Source of the DNA: an uncultured Clostridia bacterium
Lineage (GTDB): Bacteria; Bacillota; Clostridia; TANB77; CAG-508
DNA length: 57,825 nucleotides
Assembly (NCBI GenBank): GCA_944386685.1
Contig: CALXCA010000002.1
Coordinates: forward strand, 80,649-138,473
Reading direction: 5' to 3'
The notes beneath the pieces were generated by a model. The model was not told the DNA's origin and did not search any database. It was given only the letters and a program-made list of their open reading frames with translations. This document shows positions 17,270-25,479 of the stretch, piece by piece. The translations under genes and the position numbers were made by a program. Position 1 is the first letter of the stretch. Every line of letters starts with the position of its first letter.

Positions 17270-18391
17270 TTATTTGGCTAAACATTTATCAAGTTCATCA
17301 CAAATAGATTTTTTGTCCATATTTTGACCTATAAAAACAAGTTTTAACATTCTATCTCCAACTTCGCTATCCCAATCACGTTCTAAATCTGCATTTGCTT
17401 TTCTAAAAGCATTTTGCTCTTGAATAGGGAATGTAGCAATCCATTGACCTGCTTCATAAACACCATTTTGTTTACCAGCTTGTTCAAAAACATAAGACAT
17501 TTCGTCATCATTATCAAACCAAACAATTCCTTTACATCTAATAATATTTCTTGGAAAATGATTTACAAAATCATGGAATTTAGATTCAACTAAAGGTTTT
17601 CTACGATAATATACAAAAGTTCCAATTCCATATTCTTCAGTTTCTCCTTCTTCTGCTTCTTCCTCAGATTTGTCTAATTCTTGAGCCCAACCAGCAGAAA
17701 GAGAAGCCTTTTCAAAATCAAATGCATGTGTATCCATTATTTCTTTAAAATCTACATCAGAATAATTTGTTTCTATAATTTTTGCACTTGGTTGTAATTT
17801 TTTTACTACAGCTTTAACTTTTTCTAATTCTTCTTTTGAAATTTCATCAACTTTGTTTAAAATTAAAGTATTACAAAACTCTATTTGTTGAATTAAAAGA
17901 TTTTCAATATCTTCATCATCAATTTCTTCTTTTTCAAGTTCCTCACCACAATTAAATTCATCTCTTAATCTTAAAGCATCAACAACAGAAACAACATTGT
18001 CTAATCTACAAATTTTTGGCAAACCATATTGTTCTGTAGAATCTTGTAAAACAGTAATTGTTTGAGCTATTGGAATAGGCTCACAAATTCCACTTGCTTC
18101 TATTAATATGTAATCAAAATTACCTGATTTAACTAAATCTACAATTTGTTTCATTAAATCTACTTTTAAAGTACAGCAGATACATCCATTTTGTAAAGGT
18201 ACTAAACTATCATTGGTTTCTGTAACAACTCCTCCTTTACCAATTAAAGATGCATCTATATTTACTTCTCCAATATCATTAACAATTACAGCAACTTTAT
18301 ATCCTTCTTGATTATTTAAAATATGATTTATAAGAGTAGTTTTTCCTGCTCCTAAATATCCTGTTAATAATGTAATTGGCACTGTTTTCAT
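17270..18391 (-). CDS. CobW/COG0523-family GTPase, putative metallochaperone
   Basis: 373 residues. The G domain has Walker A GYLGAGKTT (11-19), the metal-binding CxCC motif in NGCICCTLK (Cys70, Cys72, Cys73), a switch-like DYILIEASGICEP, and the guanine specificity motif LNKVDE. An acidic linker (KSEEEAEEGETEEYG) precedes a CobW C-terminal domain (GTFVYYRRKPLVESKFHDFV to the end). COG0523 proteins deliver zinc or other metals to client enzymes or help maintain them in metal limitation; the client is not evident here. GAGAGGAATG precedes the ATG. It is monocistronic and convergent with the kinase gene. Confidence 0.88.
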   Translation of the reverse strand: MKTVPITLLTGYLGAGKTTLINHILNNQEGYKVAVIVNDIGEVNIDASLIGKGGVVTETNDSLVPLQNGCICCTLKVDLMKQIVDLVKSGNFDYILIEASGICEPIPIAQTITVLQDSTEQYGLPKICRLDNVVSVVDALRLRDEFNCGEELEKEEIDDEDIENLLIQQIEFCNTLILNKVDEISKEELEKVKAVVKKLQPSAKIIETNYSDVDFKEIMDTHAFDFEKASLSAGWAQELDKSEEEAEEGETEEYGIGTFVYYRRKPLVESKFHDFVNHFPRNIIRCKGIVWFDNDDEMSYVFEQAGKQNGVYEAGQWIATFPIQEQNAFRKANADLERDWDSEVGDRMLKLVFIGQNMDKKSICDELDKCLAK

Positions 18392-18483
18392 TAAAAATCA
18401 TTCCTCTCTTTATTAAAATTTTATTAAAACATTAAAATTATACCACAAATTTCCAATAAAAGCTATACTTTTTTTCAATTTTG

Positions 18484-18492
18484 TGATATAAT
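18484..18492 (+). promoter_or_regulatory. Extended -10 promoter of the synthetase pair
   Basis: TGATATAAT is an extended -10 (TG-N-TATAAT), 40 bp before the first gene; no good -35 is seen, only a T-run. Confidence 0.5.
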
Positions 18493-18531
18493 ATTAACAT
18501 AATCTTGTATTAGAAAGGAAGATTTTCAACA

Positions 18532-18717
18532 ATGAATTCTATGTCCATGTCCGAGATTGTCCACGTATCCTATCAGGGTGCGGTGAGACAATCTAAAACA
18601 ACTCTTGAGCTTTTGCAGAACTTTTATAGGAATTTGCAAAAGAATAGGCACAATGTGAGAAAGGAAGATGAAACCAGATTAGGAAGTTTTATCGAAAGTT
18701 TTTTCATTAAGGAGTGA
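18532..18717 (+). CDS. 61-residue protein homologous to the N-terminal domain of its neighbour
   Basis: No named family is recognised. Residues 7-33 (YQGAVRQSKTTLELLQNFYRN region) align with residues 8-34 of the next protein (YNEAMRRSTNVLEICENLYTI): the pattern hxxYxxAxRxSxxxLEhxxNxY is shared, as is an acidic stretch before a second helix. It is therefore a stand-alone copy of the N-terminal helical domain of the RelA/SpoT-like protein encoded 4 bases downstream, whose AAGGAG site overlaps its last codons. GAAAGGAAG precedes its own ATG. GC content and codon choice (CGG, GAG, CTT) differ sharply from neighbours, pointing to transfer. A regulatory partner or antitoxin is possible. Confidence 0.65.
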   Translation: MNSMSMSEIVHVSYQGAVRQSKTTLELLQNFYRNLQKNRHNVRKEDETRLGSFIESFFIKE

Positions 18718-18721
18718 TATA

Positions 18722-19672
18722 ATGACAGAACAATCTTTGAAGCTTCTTCATGAGGCTTATAATGAAGCCATGCGGAGAAGTACTAATGTGTTAGAGATTT
18801 GTGAAAATCTCTACACAATCGTAGACCAAGAGAAGGAATTTCCTGAGGAAGAAGCAGGTATAATTGACGCATTTCTTGATGGGTTGAGAGGATGCATTAA
18901 TACCCGAAGGAAAACTTTCGAGATTACTAATGTATGTACATACATTAGTATTGTGTTGATGTATATTGTTTTGTGGCATAATGCCACAAAAAACGAAATG
19001 ATTGACATTTCGTGGAACGCCCGGAGGAAAGGGCTTGAGAGCGAATTAACGAAGCTCCTTAAGAAGTCAATTGAAGAAGAGGTCTCAAGCTACATTGTAA
19101 GAGATCGCTTTGGGCTGAGAGCCATTATCTGGAATGATGATGGCGAAGAAAACAATAATGCCAAAATTTATACCATATATGAAAACATTGTTGGTATTTT
19201 GGCAGGTAAAAGCCGGAAAGCAAGGCGAGAGTTTCTTACCTGGGTCGAGGAAAATCCTAGAATAGGAGTCCTTGACAAAGGTATAATACTTTATATTCTA
19301 AAAGAAGTTCCGTTTGGTGTAGAGTCCTTAAAGGACTATGTGAAAGATAAGAAGCCAAACGGGTACCAGACATTACAATTTACTTTGTCTATTCAGATGT
19401 ATTCTGAGTTGCTTCCTGGTACGCAATTGGAGGTTCAGATAAGAACCAAGAAGATGCATGAAGAGGCAGAAAAAGGAAAAGCCTCTCACGAAACATACAA
19501 GGAGGGACTTGGAAAGCTATCTGAAGTATTCAGAGTAGAGAATGAGGACTTTAGCCAACTGAATATCCCTGGTTTTACTGGCTATCAGAGAGACCAGGAT
19601 GTGGATGGAGTGCATTGGTCAAAGGAGTTCTTTGACCGTAGACTTTCTAGCACTTTGGTTCCAAAGGACTAG
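18722..19672 (+). CDS. RelA/SpoT-domain nucleotidyl (alarmone) synthetase-like protein
   Basis: 316 residues. Residues 1-60 are a helical domain duplicated in the upstream 61-residue protein; 70-86 are hydrophobic (TYISIVLMYIVLWH) and could insert in or contact the membrane. A RelA/SpoT synthetase core follows: VRDRFGLRAI with Asp128 in the metal position, KPNGYQTLQF (Asn213, Tyr215) at the acceptor-nucleotide site, and LEVQIRTKKMHEEAEKGKAS with Glu237, Gln239, Arg241. The usual Arg/Lys motif before the Asp is degenerate, so activity and product (ppGpp, ppApp or another transfer) are uncertain. There is no HD hydrolase domain. Higher-GC coding than neighbours indicates acquisition. A strong terminator follows. 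Confidence 0.75.
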   Translation: MTEQSLKLLHEAYNEAMRRSTNVLEICENLYTIVDQEKEFPEEEAGIIDAFLDGLRGCINTRRKTFEITNVCTYISIVLMYIVLWHNATKNEMIDISWNARRKGLESELTKLLKKSIEEEVSSYIVRDRFGLRAIIWNDDGEENNNAKIYTIYENIVGILAGKSRKARREFLTWVEENPRIGVLDKGIILYILKEVPFGVESLKDYVKDKKPNGYQTLQFTLSIQMYSELLPGTQLEVQIRTKKMHEEAEKGKASHETYKEGLGKLSEVFRVENEDFSQLNIPGFTGYQRDQDVDGVHWSKEFFDRRLSSTLVPKD

Positions 19673-19708
19673 GATATCTTAGGTCTAGAAAGATAATTTT
19701 TCCTTTCG

Positions 19709-19740
19709 TTCCCTGGGAAATATTTTCCCAGGGAATTTTT
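19709..19740 (+). terminator. Intrinsic terminator after the synthetase gene
   Basis: A 12-bp perfect stem TTCCCTGGGAAA / TTTCCCAGGGAA, 3-nt loop, T5 tail. A second inverted repeat (TGTCAATGA 19744-19752 with 19774-19782) overlaps the end of the convergent PHP gene. Confidence 0.88.
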
Positions 19741-19766
19741 GCGTGTCAATGATTTTGGAAAATGGC

Positions 19767-20636
19767 TCAAAAGTCATTGACATAAGAAATATTTTTATAA
19801 TTTAATAATTTTTTTAAAATCTCATCTTCATCATCAGAAACAATATTTCCATTTTTTCCAACAGCAAGTTCAACATCTGGTTTTGTAATAGGACCATGAT
19901 AATCACTACCTTTAGTAACAAGCAAATTGAACTTCTTCGCTAAAGCCTTATATTTCTGCATTTGCTCTCGAGTTTGATTAGAATGATAACATTCAAGTCC
20001 ATCCAAACCAAAAGAAATTAACTCTTTAATTTTTTCTTCTAATTCATTATCTTCTAATTTTAAAGATTGAGGATGTGCAAGTACAGCAATACCATTTGAT
20101 TTCTTTATTAATTTAATAATTACTTCAGGAGTATAACGAGTTTTCTTAATTAAGCTTAGAGGAGGCTTATTAAAATAATTATCAAAAATTTCGCTTTTTG
20201 TATGTATATAATTTTTTTGCAAAAACACTTTAGCAAAATGTGGTTTACCAATAATTTTTCCACCACTTACTTTTTGCAAATCTTCTAAAGTAATTTCAAA
20301 TCCCATTTTATTAAATTCTTGAAGAAAAAGGTTATTTCTATTAATTCTACCTTGTTTAATTTTATCTAGCATATTATTTAATTCTTTATTTTCAAAATCA
20401 ATAAACAAACCTAAAATATGCATTTGTCCTTTATCAACATCAGCTTCTAATTCTACACCAGGTACAAATATAATATTTTTATCTTTTGAATACTCAAAAG
20501 CAGATTTTAATCCAGAAATTGTATCATGATCTGTAATTGCGATTGCAGAAAGTTTTTTACTTAAAGCTAAATCAATTAATTCCTCAGGTGTTTTTTCTCC
20601 ATCAGAAGCAGTTGTATGAGAATGTAAATCAATCAT
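19767..20636 (-). CDS. PHP-domain phosphoesterase (TrpH/YciV type)
   Basis: 289 residues. The PHP fold opens with MIDLHSHTTASDGEKTPEEL (HxH metal site), then AIAITDHDTISGL (second His), PGVELEAD (Glu), a mid-region RINRNN and GKPHFAKVF, LAHPQSLKL (His) and GSDYHGP (Asp-x-His) near the C-terminus. All metal ligands expected of this family are present. TrpH/YciV proteins act on 3'-5' bisphosphonucleotides or as a 5'-3' nuclease on RNA ends; which one applies here is not decidable. The ATG is preceded by GAAAGGATT. It is convergent with the synthetase gene and divergent from the hydrogenase operon. Confidence 0.88.
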   Translation of the reverse strand: MIDLHSHTTASDGEKTPEELIDLALSKKLSAIAITDHDTISGLKSAFEYSKDKNIIFVPGVELEADVDKGQMHILGLFIDFENKELNNMLDKIKQGRINRNNLFLQEFNKMGFEITLEDLQKVSGGKIIGKPHFAKVFLQKNYIHTKSEIFDNYFNKPPLSLIKKTRYTPEVIIKLIKKSNGIAVLAHPQSLKLEDNELEEKIKELISFGLDGLECYHSNQTREQMQKYKALAKKFNLLVTKGSDYHGPITKPDVELAVGKNGNIVSDDEDEILKKLLNYKNISYVNDF

Positions 20637-20780
20637 AATAAAGTTTAATCCTTTCCAAAGATTATATATAGCTAATGAGAGTAATTCTTTTAGACTAATA
20701 AAATCTTTTTATAAATATTATTTTACAAATTATAGCATATTGGTGCAAAAAAGTAAATTAAAAAAATTAACACATATTAA

Positions 20781-20809
20781 TTGCTATATTTATCATATAA
20801 TGATATAAT
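20781..20809 (+). promoter_or_regulatory. Promoter of the hydrogenase operon
   Basis: TTGCTA (20781-20786), 17 bp, TATAAT (20804-20809), giving a leader of about 115 nt before the first gene. I see no recognisable riboswitch in the leader. Confidence 0.65.
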
Positions 20810-20931
20810 GCAAATATATTTAAAATAAAACAATTAAAAAGACAGAACAAAGAGAAGTAAAAAGCTTCTATTCAGAATTAAGCTAATCATTAAGAAACTC
20901 AATAATTTTTTTGAAAGGAATGAAAGTAAAA

Positions 20932-21414
20932 ATGGAAGAAAAATGTGGAGTACAAAGAGTAACAGAAGAAACAAAAGAAATTTTAGAAAAGTTCCCAAAA
21001 GAAAAAGACCAATTAATAATGATATTAAACGAAGTACAAGAAAAATACGGTTACATACCAAAACAAGCACAAATGGTTATTTCAGAAGAATTATCAATTC
21101 CAATGGCAGAAATTTATGGAGTCATAACATTTTATTCAAGATTTACATTAGAACCAAAAGGAAAATACAATATATCAATATGTTTAGGAACAGCATGTTT
21201 TGTAAAAGGTTCACAATCAATATTAGATAGAGCAAAAGAAAGACTAAAAATAGAACCAGGACAGGTAACACCAGATGGTAAATTTTCATTAGATGACGTA
21301 AGATGTGTTGGAGCATGTGGTCTAGCACCAGTATTTATGGTAAATGATGAAGTATATGGAAATGCTACAGTAAAAAAATTTGATGAAATACTAGATAAAT
21401 ATATGAATGAATAA
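20932..21414 (+). CDS. hydC: NuoE-like [2Fe-2S] subunit of a bifurcating [FeFe] hydrogenase
   Basis: 160 residues from ATG 20932, which sits 12 bases after AAAGGA; an earlier in-frame TTG/ATG overlaps that site. The protein is a thioredoxin-like ferredoxin of the NuoE/HndA type: LIMILNEVQEKYGYIPKQAQ, ITFYSRFTLEPKGKY, then the four cluster cysteines in CLGTACFVKGS and DDVRCVGACGLAPV. In this complex it relays electrons between NAD(H) chemistry on the HydB subunit and the iron-sulfur chain. First gene of a three-gene operon; the next start is 13 bases past its stop. Confidence 0.9.
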   Translation: MEEKCGVQRVTEETKEILEKFPKEKDQLIMILNEVQEKYGYIPKQAQMVISEELSIPMAEIYGVITFYSRFTLEPKGKYNISICLGTACFVKGSQSILDRAKERLKIEPGQVTPDGKFSLDDVRCVGACGLAPVFMVNDEVYGNATVKKFDEILDKYMNE

Positions 21415-21427
21415 AAGGAGGTTTTAC

Positions 21428-23284
21428 ATGAAAACAATTGAAGAATTAGAAAAAATCAGAATAGAAAAAAGAAAAGAACTAGACTTAAGAGTAAACACTG
21501 AGTCAGACACAAGAGAAAAACACATATTAGTATGTAGAGGGACAGGATGCACATCTTCAAAATCACCAAAAATAATAGAAAATTTTAGAAGAATAATAGA
21601 AGAAAGAAATATCCAAAATGTTAGAGTCATTCAAACAGGATGTTTTGGACTATGTGCAAAAGGACCAATAGTAATAATCAGACCAGAAGAAACATTTTAT
21701 GCACATGTAAAACCAGAAGATTGTGAAGAAATAATAGAAAAACATATATGTAATGGACAAAAAGTAGAAAGACTTTTATGTAAAGACATTGATGGAACAA
21801 TTATAAATAAATTAGATGATTTAACTTTTTACAAAAAGCAAAAAAGAATAGCACTAAAAAACTGTGGAGTAATAGACCCAGAAAATATAGATGAATACAT
21901 AGCTTTTGATGGATATAAAGCAATAGAAAAAGTATTAACAACAATGAGCTCAGATGAAGTAATAGACGTTATTTCAAAATCAGGATTAAGAGGACGTGGA
22001 GGAGCAGGATTTCCTACAGGTAAAAAATGGAGTTTTGCAAAAGCAGAAGTAAATGACCAAAAATATGTTGTATGTAATGCAGATGAGGGAGACCCAGGAG
22101 CATTTATGGATAGAAGCATATTAGAAGGAGATCCACATTGTGTATTAGAAGCAATGGCAATAGCAGGATATGCAATAGGAGCAAATCAAGGATATATTTA
22201 TGTAAGAGCAGAATATCCAATAGCTGTACAAAGATTAAAAATAGCAATTAATCAAGCAAGAGAATATGGACTATTAGGAGAAAATATATTAGGAACAGGC
22301 TTCAAATTTGATGTTGATATACGTTTAGGAGCAGGAGCATTTGTTTGTGGAGAAGAAACAGCACTACTTGAGTCAATAGAAGGAAGAAGAGGTCAACCAA
22401 GAGTAAAACCACCATATCCAGCAAGTAAAGGATTATTTGGAAAACCAACTGTTATAAATAATGTAGAAACATTAGCAAATATTACTAAAATAATATTAAA
22501 TGGAGCAGACTGGTTTTCTAGTATAGGAACAGAAAAATCTAAAGGAACAAAAGTATTTGCACTAGGTGGAAATGTTAATAATGTAGGACTTGTAGAAGTT
22601 CCAATGGGAACAACTTTAAGAGAAATAGTATTTGATATTGGTGGAGGAATACCTAATGGAAGACAATTTAAAGCAGCTCAAACAGGAGGACCATCAGGAG
22701 GTTGTATACCAGCAGAACATTTAGACACACCAATTGATTATGAATCTTTAGCAAGTATTGGGTCAATGATGGGGTCTGGAGGACTAATTGTAATGGATGA
22801 TACAAAATGTATGGTATCACTTGCAAAATTTTACTTAGAATTTACAGTAAAAGAAAGCTGTGGTAAATGTACTCCTTGTAGAATTGGAACAAAAAGAATG
22901 TTAGAAATACTAGAAAAATTATGCTCAGGAGATGCTGAAGAATATGATATTTATAGACTAGAAAAATTAGCAACAAATATAAAAAAAGCAAGTATATGTG
23001 GATTAGGACAAAGTGCCCCAAATCCTGTTATAAGTACATTAAAATATTTTAGAGAAGAATATAGAGAACATGCATTATTAAAAGAATGTAAAGCATATGA
23101 ATGTAAAGCATTAACAAAAATAGAAATAGATCCAGAATTGTGTAAATCTTGTGGATTATGTCAAAGAAATTGTCCAGTAAATGCAATTGAAGGAGAATTA
23201 AGAGAAAAAAGAACAATTAATCAAGATAAGTGTATAAAATGTGGAACATGTATAAAAAGTTGTCCATTCCACGCAATAAAATAA
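21428..23284 (+). CDS. hydB: NuoF-like flavin subunit of a bifurcating [FeFe] hydrogenase
   Basis: 618 residues. An N-terminal thioredoxin-like [2Fe-2S] domain (HILVCRGTGCTSSKS, then QTGCFGLCAKGPIV) is fused to a NuoF core: SGLRGRGGAGFPTGKKW (FMN/NADH site), CNADEGDPGAFMDR, and ESCGKCTPCRIGTKRM binding a 4Fe-4S cluster. The C-terminus adds a 2x[4Fe-4S] ferredoxin domain (CKSCGLCQRNCPVNAIEG, CIKCGTCIKSCPFHAIK). This is the layout of HydB/HndC, the site where electrons from NADH and reduced ferredoxin meet. AAGGAGG precedes ATG 21428; a further upstream ATG at 21407 overlaps hydC and lacks a site. Confidence 0.93.
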   Translation: MKTIEELEKIRIEKRKELDLRVNTESDTREKHILVCRGTGCTSSKSPKIIENFRRIIEERNIQNVRVIQTGCFGLCAKGPIVIIRPEETFYAHVKPEDCEEIIEKHICNGQKVERLLCKDIDGTIINKLDDLTFYKKQKRIALKNCGVIDPENIDEYIAFDGYKAIEKVLTTMSSDEVIDVISKSGLRGRGGAGFPTGKKWSFAKAEVNDQKYVVCNADEGDPGAFMDRSILEGDPHCVLEAMAIAGYAIGANQGYIYVRAEYPIAVQRLKIAINQAREYGLLGENILGTGFKFDVDIRLGAGAFVCGEETALLESIEGRRGQPRVKPPYPASKGLFGKPTVINNVETLANITKIILNGADWFSSIGTEKSKGTKVFALGGNVNNVGLVEVPMGTTLREIVFDIGGGIPNGRQFKAAQTGGPSGGCIPAEHLDTPIDYESLASIGSMMGSGGLIVMDDTKCMVSLAKFYLEFTVKESCGKCTPCRIGTKRMLEILEKLCSGDAEEYDIYRLEKLATNIKKASICGLGQSAPNPVISTLKYFREEYREHALLKECKAYECKALTKIEIDPELCKSCGLCQRNCPVNAIEGELREKRTINQDKCIKCGTCIKSCPFHAIK

Positions 23285-23332
23285 CAAAAGATACATATTT
23301 ACAAAAATAAAATATGAAAGGAAAATAAAAAT

Positions 23333-25087
23333 ATGAATGAAGAAATTGTTACACTAACAATAGATGGAGTAGAAGTAAAAACAAAAAAAGGAACAACAAT
23401 TTTACAAGCAGCCAAAGAAGTAGGAATTGATATACCAACATTATGTTTCTTAAAAGACATAAATGAAGTTGGAGATTGTAGAATGTGTATTGTAGAAGTA
23501 GAAGGAAGAAAAGGTTTTGCAACTTCATGTATACAAACAGTAGAAGAAGGAATGGTTGTACATACACATACACCAAATGTATTAGAAGCAAGACATGTAA
23601 TATTAGATTTAATAATATCTAATCATGCAAAAGATTGTTTAACATGTACACGTTCTGGAAATTGCGAATTGCAAAATCTAGCAGTAAAATTTAATATACA
23701 AAATGTAGAATTCCCAGGAGAAGTAACACAACATAAAATAGATGACAAATCACCTGCAATTGTAAGAGATTTTAATAAATGTATATTATGCAGAAGATGT
23801 ATATCAACCTGTAAAAAAGTTCAAGACATTGGGGCAATAGATTGTATAGAAAGAGGATTTGAATCATGTATTTCTACAACATATGACCATAGTTTAAATG
23901 ACGTAGATTGCACATTTTGTGGTCAATGTATAGAAAGTTGTCCAACAGGAGCTTTACATGAAAAAGAATCTATAAATGATGTATGGGCAAAATTAAAAGA
24001 TCCAGATACATATGTTGTTGTTCAAACAGCACCAGCAGTAAGAGTAGCATTAGGAGAAGAATTTGGAATGCCAATTGGAACAAATGTAAAAGGAAAAATG
24101 GTAACAGCATTAAAAAGATTAGGATTTGATAAAGTTTTTGATACAAACACAGGTGCAGATTTAACAATAATGGAAGAAGCAAATGAATTTGTAGAAAGAT
24201 TGCAAAATGGAGGAGTATTCCCAATGATTACATCTTGTAGTCCTGGATGGGTACGTTTTGCAGAAAAGAATTTTGGAGACCAATTAGACCATTTATCAAG
24301 TTGTAAATCTCCACATCAAATGTTTGGAGCAATTATAAAATCTTATTTTGCAGAAAAATATGGAATAGATAGAAATAAAATTTGTACAGTATCTGTAATG
24401 CCATGTATTGCCAAAAAATACGAATGCAGTAGACCAGAAATGGAAGTTGATGGTGCAAGAGATGTTGATTATGTAATAACAACAAGAGAATTATCTAGAA
24501 TGATAAAACAAGCTAATATAGAATTTACTCAATTAGAAGATGGAAACTTTGATGATCCAATGGGAGAAGCAACAGGAGCTGGAGCAATATTTGGAACAAC
24601 AGGTGGAGTAATGGAAGCTGCTATAAGAACAGCAGTAGATACATTAGAAAATAGAAGTATTGACAGAATTGAATATAAAGAAGTTAGAGGAGAAAAGGGA
24701 ATAAAAGAAGCAACATTAAATGTAGCAGGAAAAGAAGTAAAAATTGCTGTTGCAAGTGGTCTTGCAAATGCAAGAAAAATAATGGAACAAATAAGAAAAG
24801 GAGAATCTCCATATCATTTTGTAGAAATAATGGCATGTCCTGGTGGATGTGTAATGGGAGGAGGTCAGCCAATTAAAAGTTCTACAATTAGAGCAACAGT
24901 AGATGTAAGAAAGTTAAGAGCAAGTGCTTTATATGAAATTGATGAAAAAAGTGTTATTAGAAAATCTCATGAAAGTCCAGTAATGAAACAATTATATGCA
25001 GAATTTTTAGAAAAACCAGGAAGTCATTTAGCACATAAATATCTACATACAAGTTATTCTCCAAAACCAAAATATGATATAGAATAA
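23333..25087 (+). CDS. hydA: [FeFe]-hydrogenase catalytic subunit
   Basis: 584 residues. Domains in order: plant-type [2Fe-2S] (PTLCFLKDINEVGDCRMC), His-Cys3 cluster motif (HAKDCLTCTRSGNCELQ), 2x[4Fe-4S] (CILCRRCISTCKK, CTFCGQCIESCPTGA), then the H-cluster domain with L1 TSCSPGWVRF, L2 MPCIAKKYEC and L3 ACPGGCVMGGGQP, plus GTTGGVMEAA. All ligands are present. With HydB and HydC it should form a cytoplasmic NAD(H)/ferredoxin-linked H2-producing complex, implying a fermentative anaerobe. AAAGGA precedes the ATG. The maturases HydEFG are not in the window. Confidence 0.95.
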   Translation: MNEEIVTLTIDGVEVKTKKGTTILQAAKEVGIDIPTLCFLKDINEVGDCRMCIVEVEGRKGFATSCIQTVEEGMVVHTHTPNVLEARHVILDLIISNHAKDCLTCTRSGNCELQNLAVKFNIQNVEFPGEVTQHKIDDKSPAIVRDFNKCILCRRCISTCKKVQDIGAIDCIERGFESCISTTYDHSLNDVDCTFCGQCIESCPTGALHEKESINDVWAKLKDPDTYVVVQTAPAVRVALGEEFGMPIGTNVKGKMVTALKRLGFDKVFDTNTGADLTIMEEANEFVERLQNGGVFPMITSCSPGWVRFAEKNFGDQLDHLSSCKSPHQMFGAIIKSYFAEKYGIDRNKICTVSVMPCIAKKYECSRPEMEVDGARDVDYVITTRELSRMIKQANIEFTQLEDGNFDDPMGEATGAGAIFGTTGGVMEAAIRTAVDTLENRSIDRIEYKEVRGEKGIKEATLNVAGKEVKIAVASGLANARKIMEQIRKGESPYHFVEIMACPGGCVMGGGQPIKSSTIRATVDVRKLRASALYEIDEKSVIRKSHESPVMKQLYAEFLEKPGSHLAHKYLHTSYSPKPKYDIE

Positions 25088-25113
25088 TATCTGGTGTGTT
25101 TGGGGTGTCTGTC

Positions 25114-25150
25114 TGGGGTCGGATCCAAAATAAAAATGAAACCGACCCCA
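25114..25150. repeat. GGGGTCGG/CCGACCCC hairpin after hydA
   Basis: TGGGGTCGG (25114-25122) and CCGACCCCA (25142-25150) form a 9-bp GC-rich stem, out of character for this genome and resembling REP/REPIN-type palindromes. No T-run follows, so it is a poor terminator. Confidence 0.55.
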
Positions 25151-25168
25151 AATGTAAAAATCTATTTC

Positions 25169-25384
25169 TATTTAAAAATTTATATATTAATATTTTTTAA
25201 GTATCGACGTTCGATTGAAATGAAAAATAGAATTCATTAGATTTTCGAGTGAGGGATGTTCGCGGTACTCGAGTTTACGAGAGGGACTGAGCGAAAGAGG
25301 CTCACGAGAAAATATTATGAATTCATTTTGAATGTAATGAGTAGGAGATAACTAAAAAAATATTAATATATAAATTTTTAAATA
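25169..25384. repeat. Structured repeat element, copy 2
   Basis: A perfect 30-bp inverted repeat (25169-25198 with 25355-25384), unrelated in sequence to the arms of copies 1 and 3, encloses a related core. Conserved blocks: CGACG, GATTGAAATGAAAA, GAATTCAT, GGTACTCGAGTTTACGAGAG, GAAAGAGGCTCA, ATGAATTC, TAGGAGA. Internal helices change pairwise: ATTTTC/GAAAAT and GTGAG/CTCAC here against GGCTTTT/AAAAGCC and CATGAG/CTCATG in copy 1. Confidence 0.8.
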
Positions 25385-25416
25385 AATAAATATTTATAAT
25401 ATATAAATTTTTCTAT

Positions 25417-25445
25417 TGAATAAAAAATTAGATTTTGATAAAATA
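25417..25445 (+). promoter_or_regulatory. Promoter of the CNNM/HlyC gene
   Basis: TTGAAT (25417-25422), 17 bp, TAAAAT (25440-25445), 34 bp before the start. Confidence 0.6.
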
Positions 25446-25479
25446 TAAATAAATAATAGAAAGAGGAGTGCGAAAATAA

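Noticed and set aside
19744..19782. Operator between synthetase and PHP genes
   Set aside because: The 9-bp inverted repeat lies at the 3' ends of both convergent genes, so a transcript-end or RNA-stability role is more likely than regulation of initiation.
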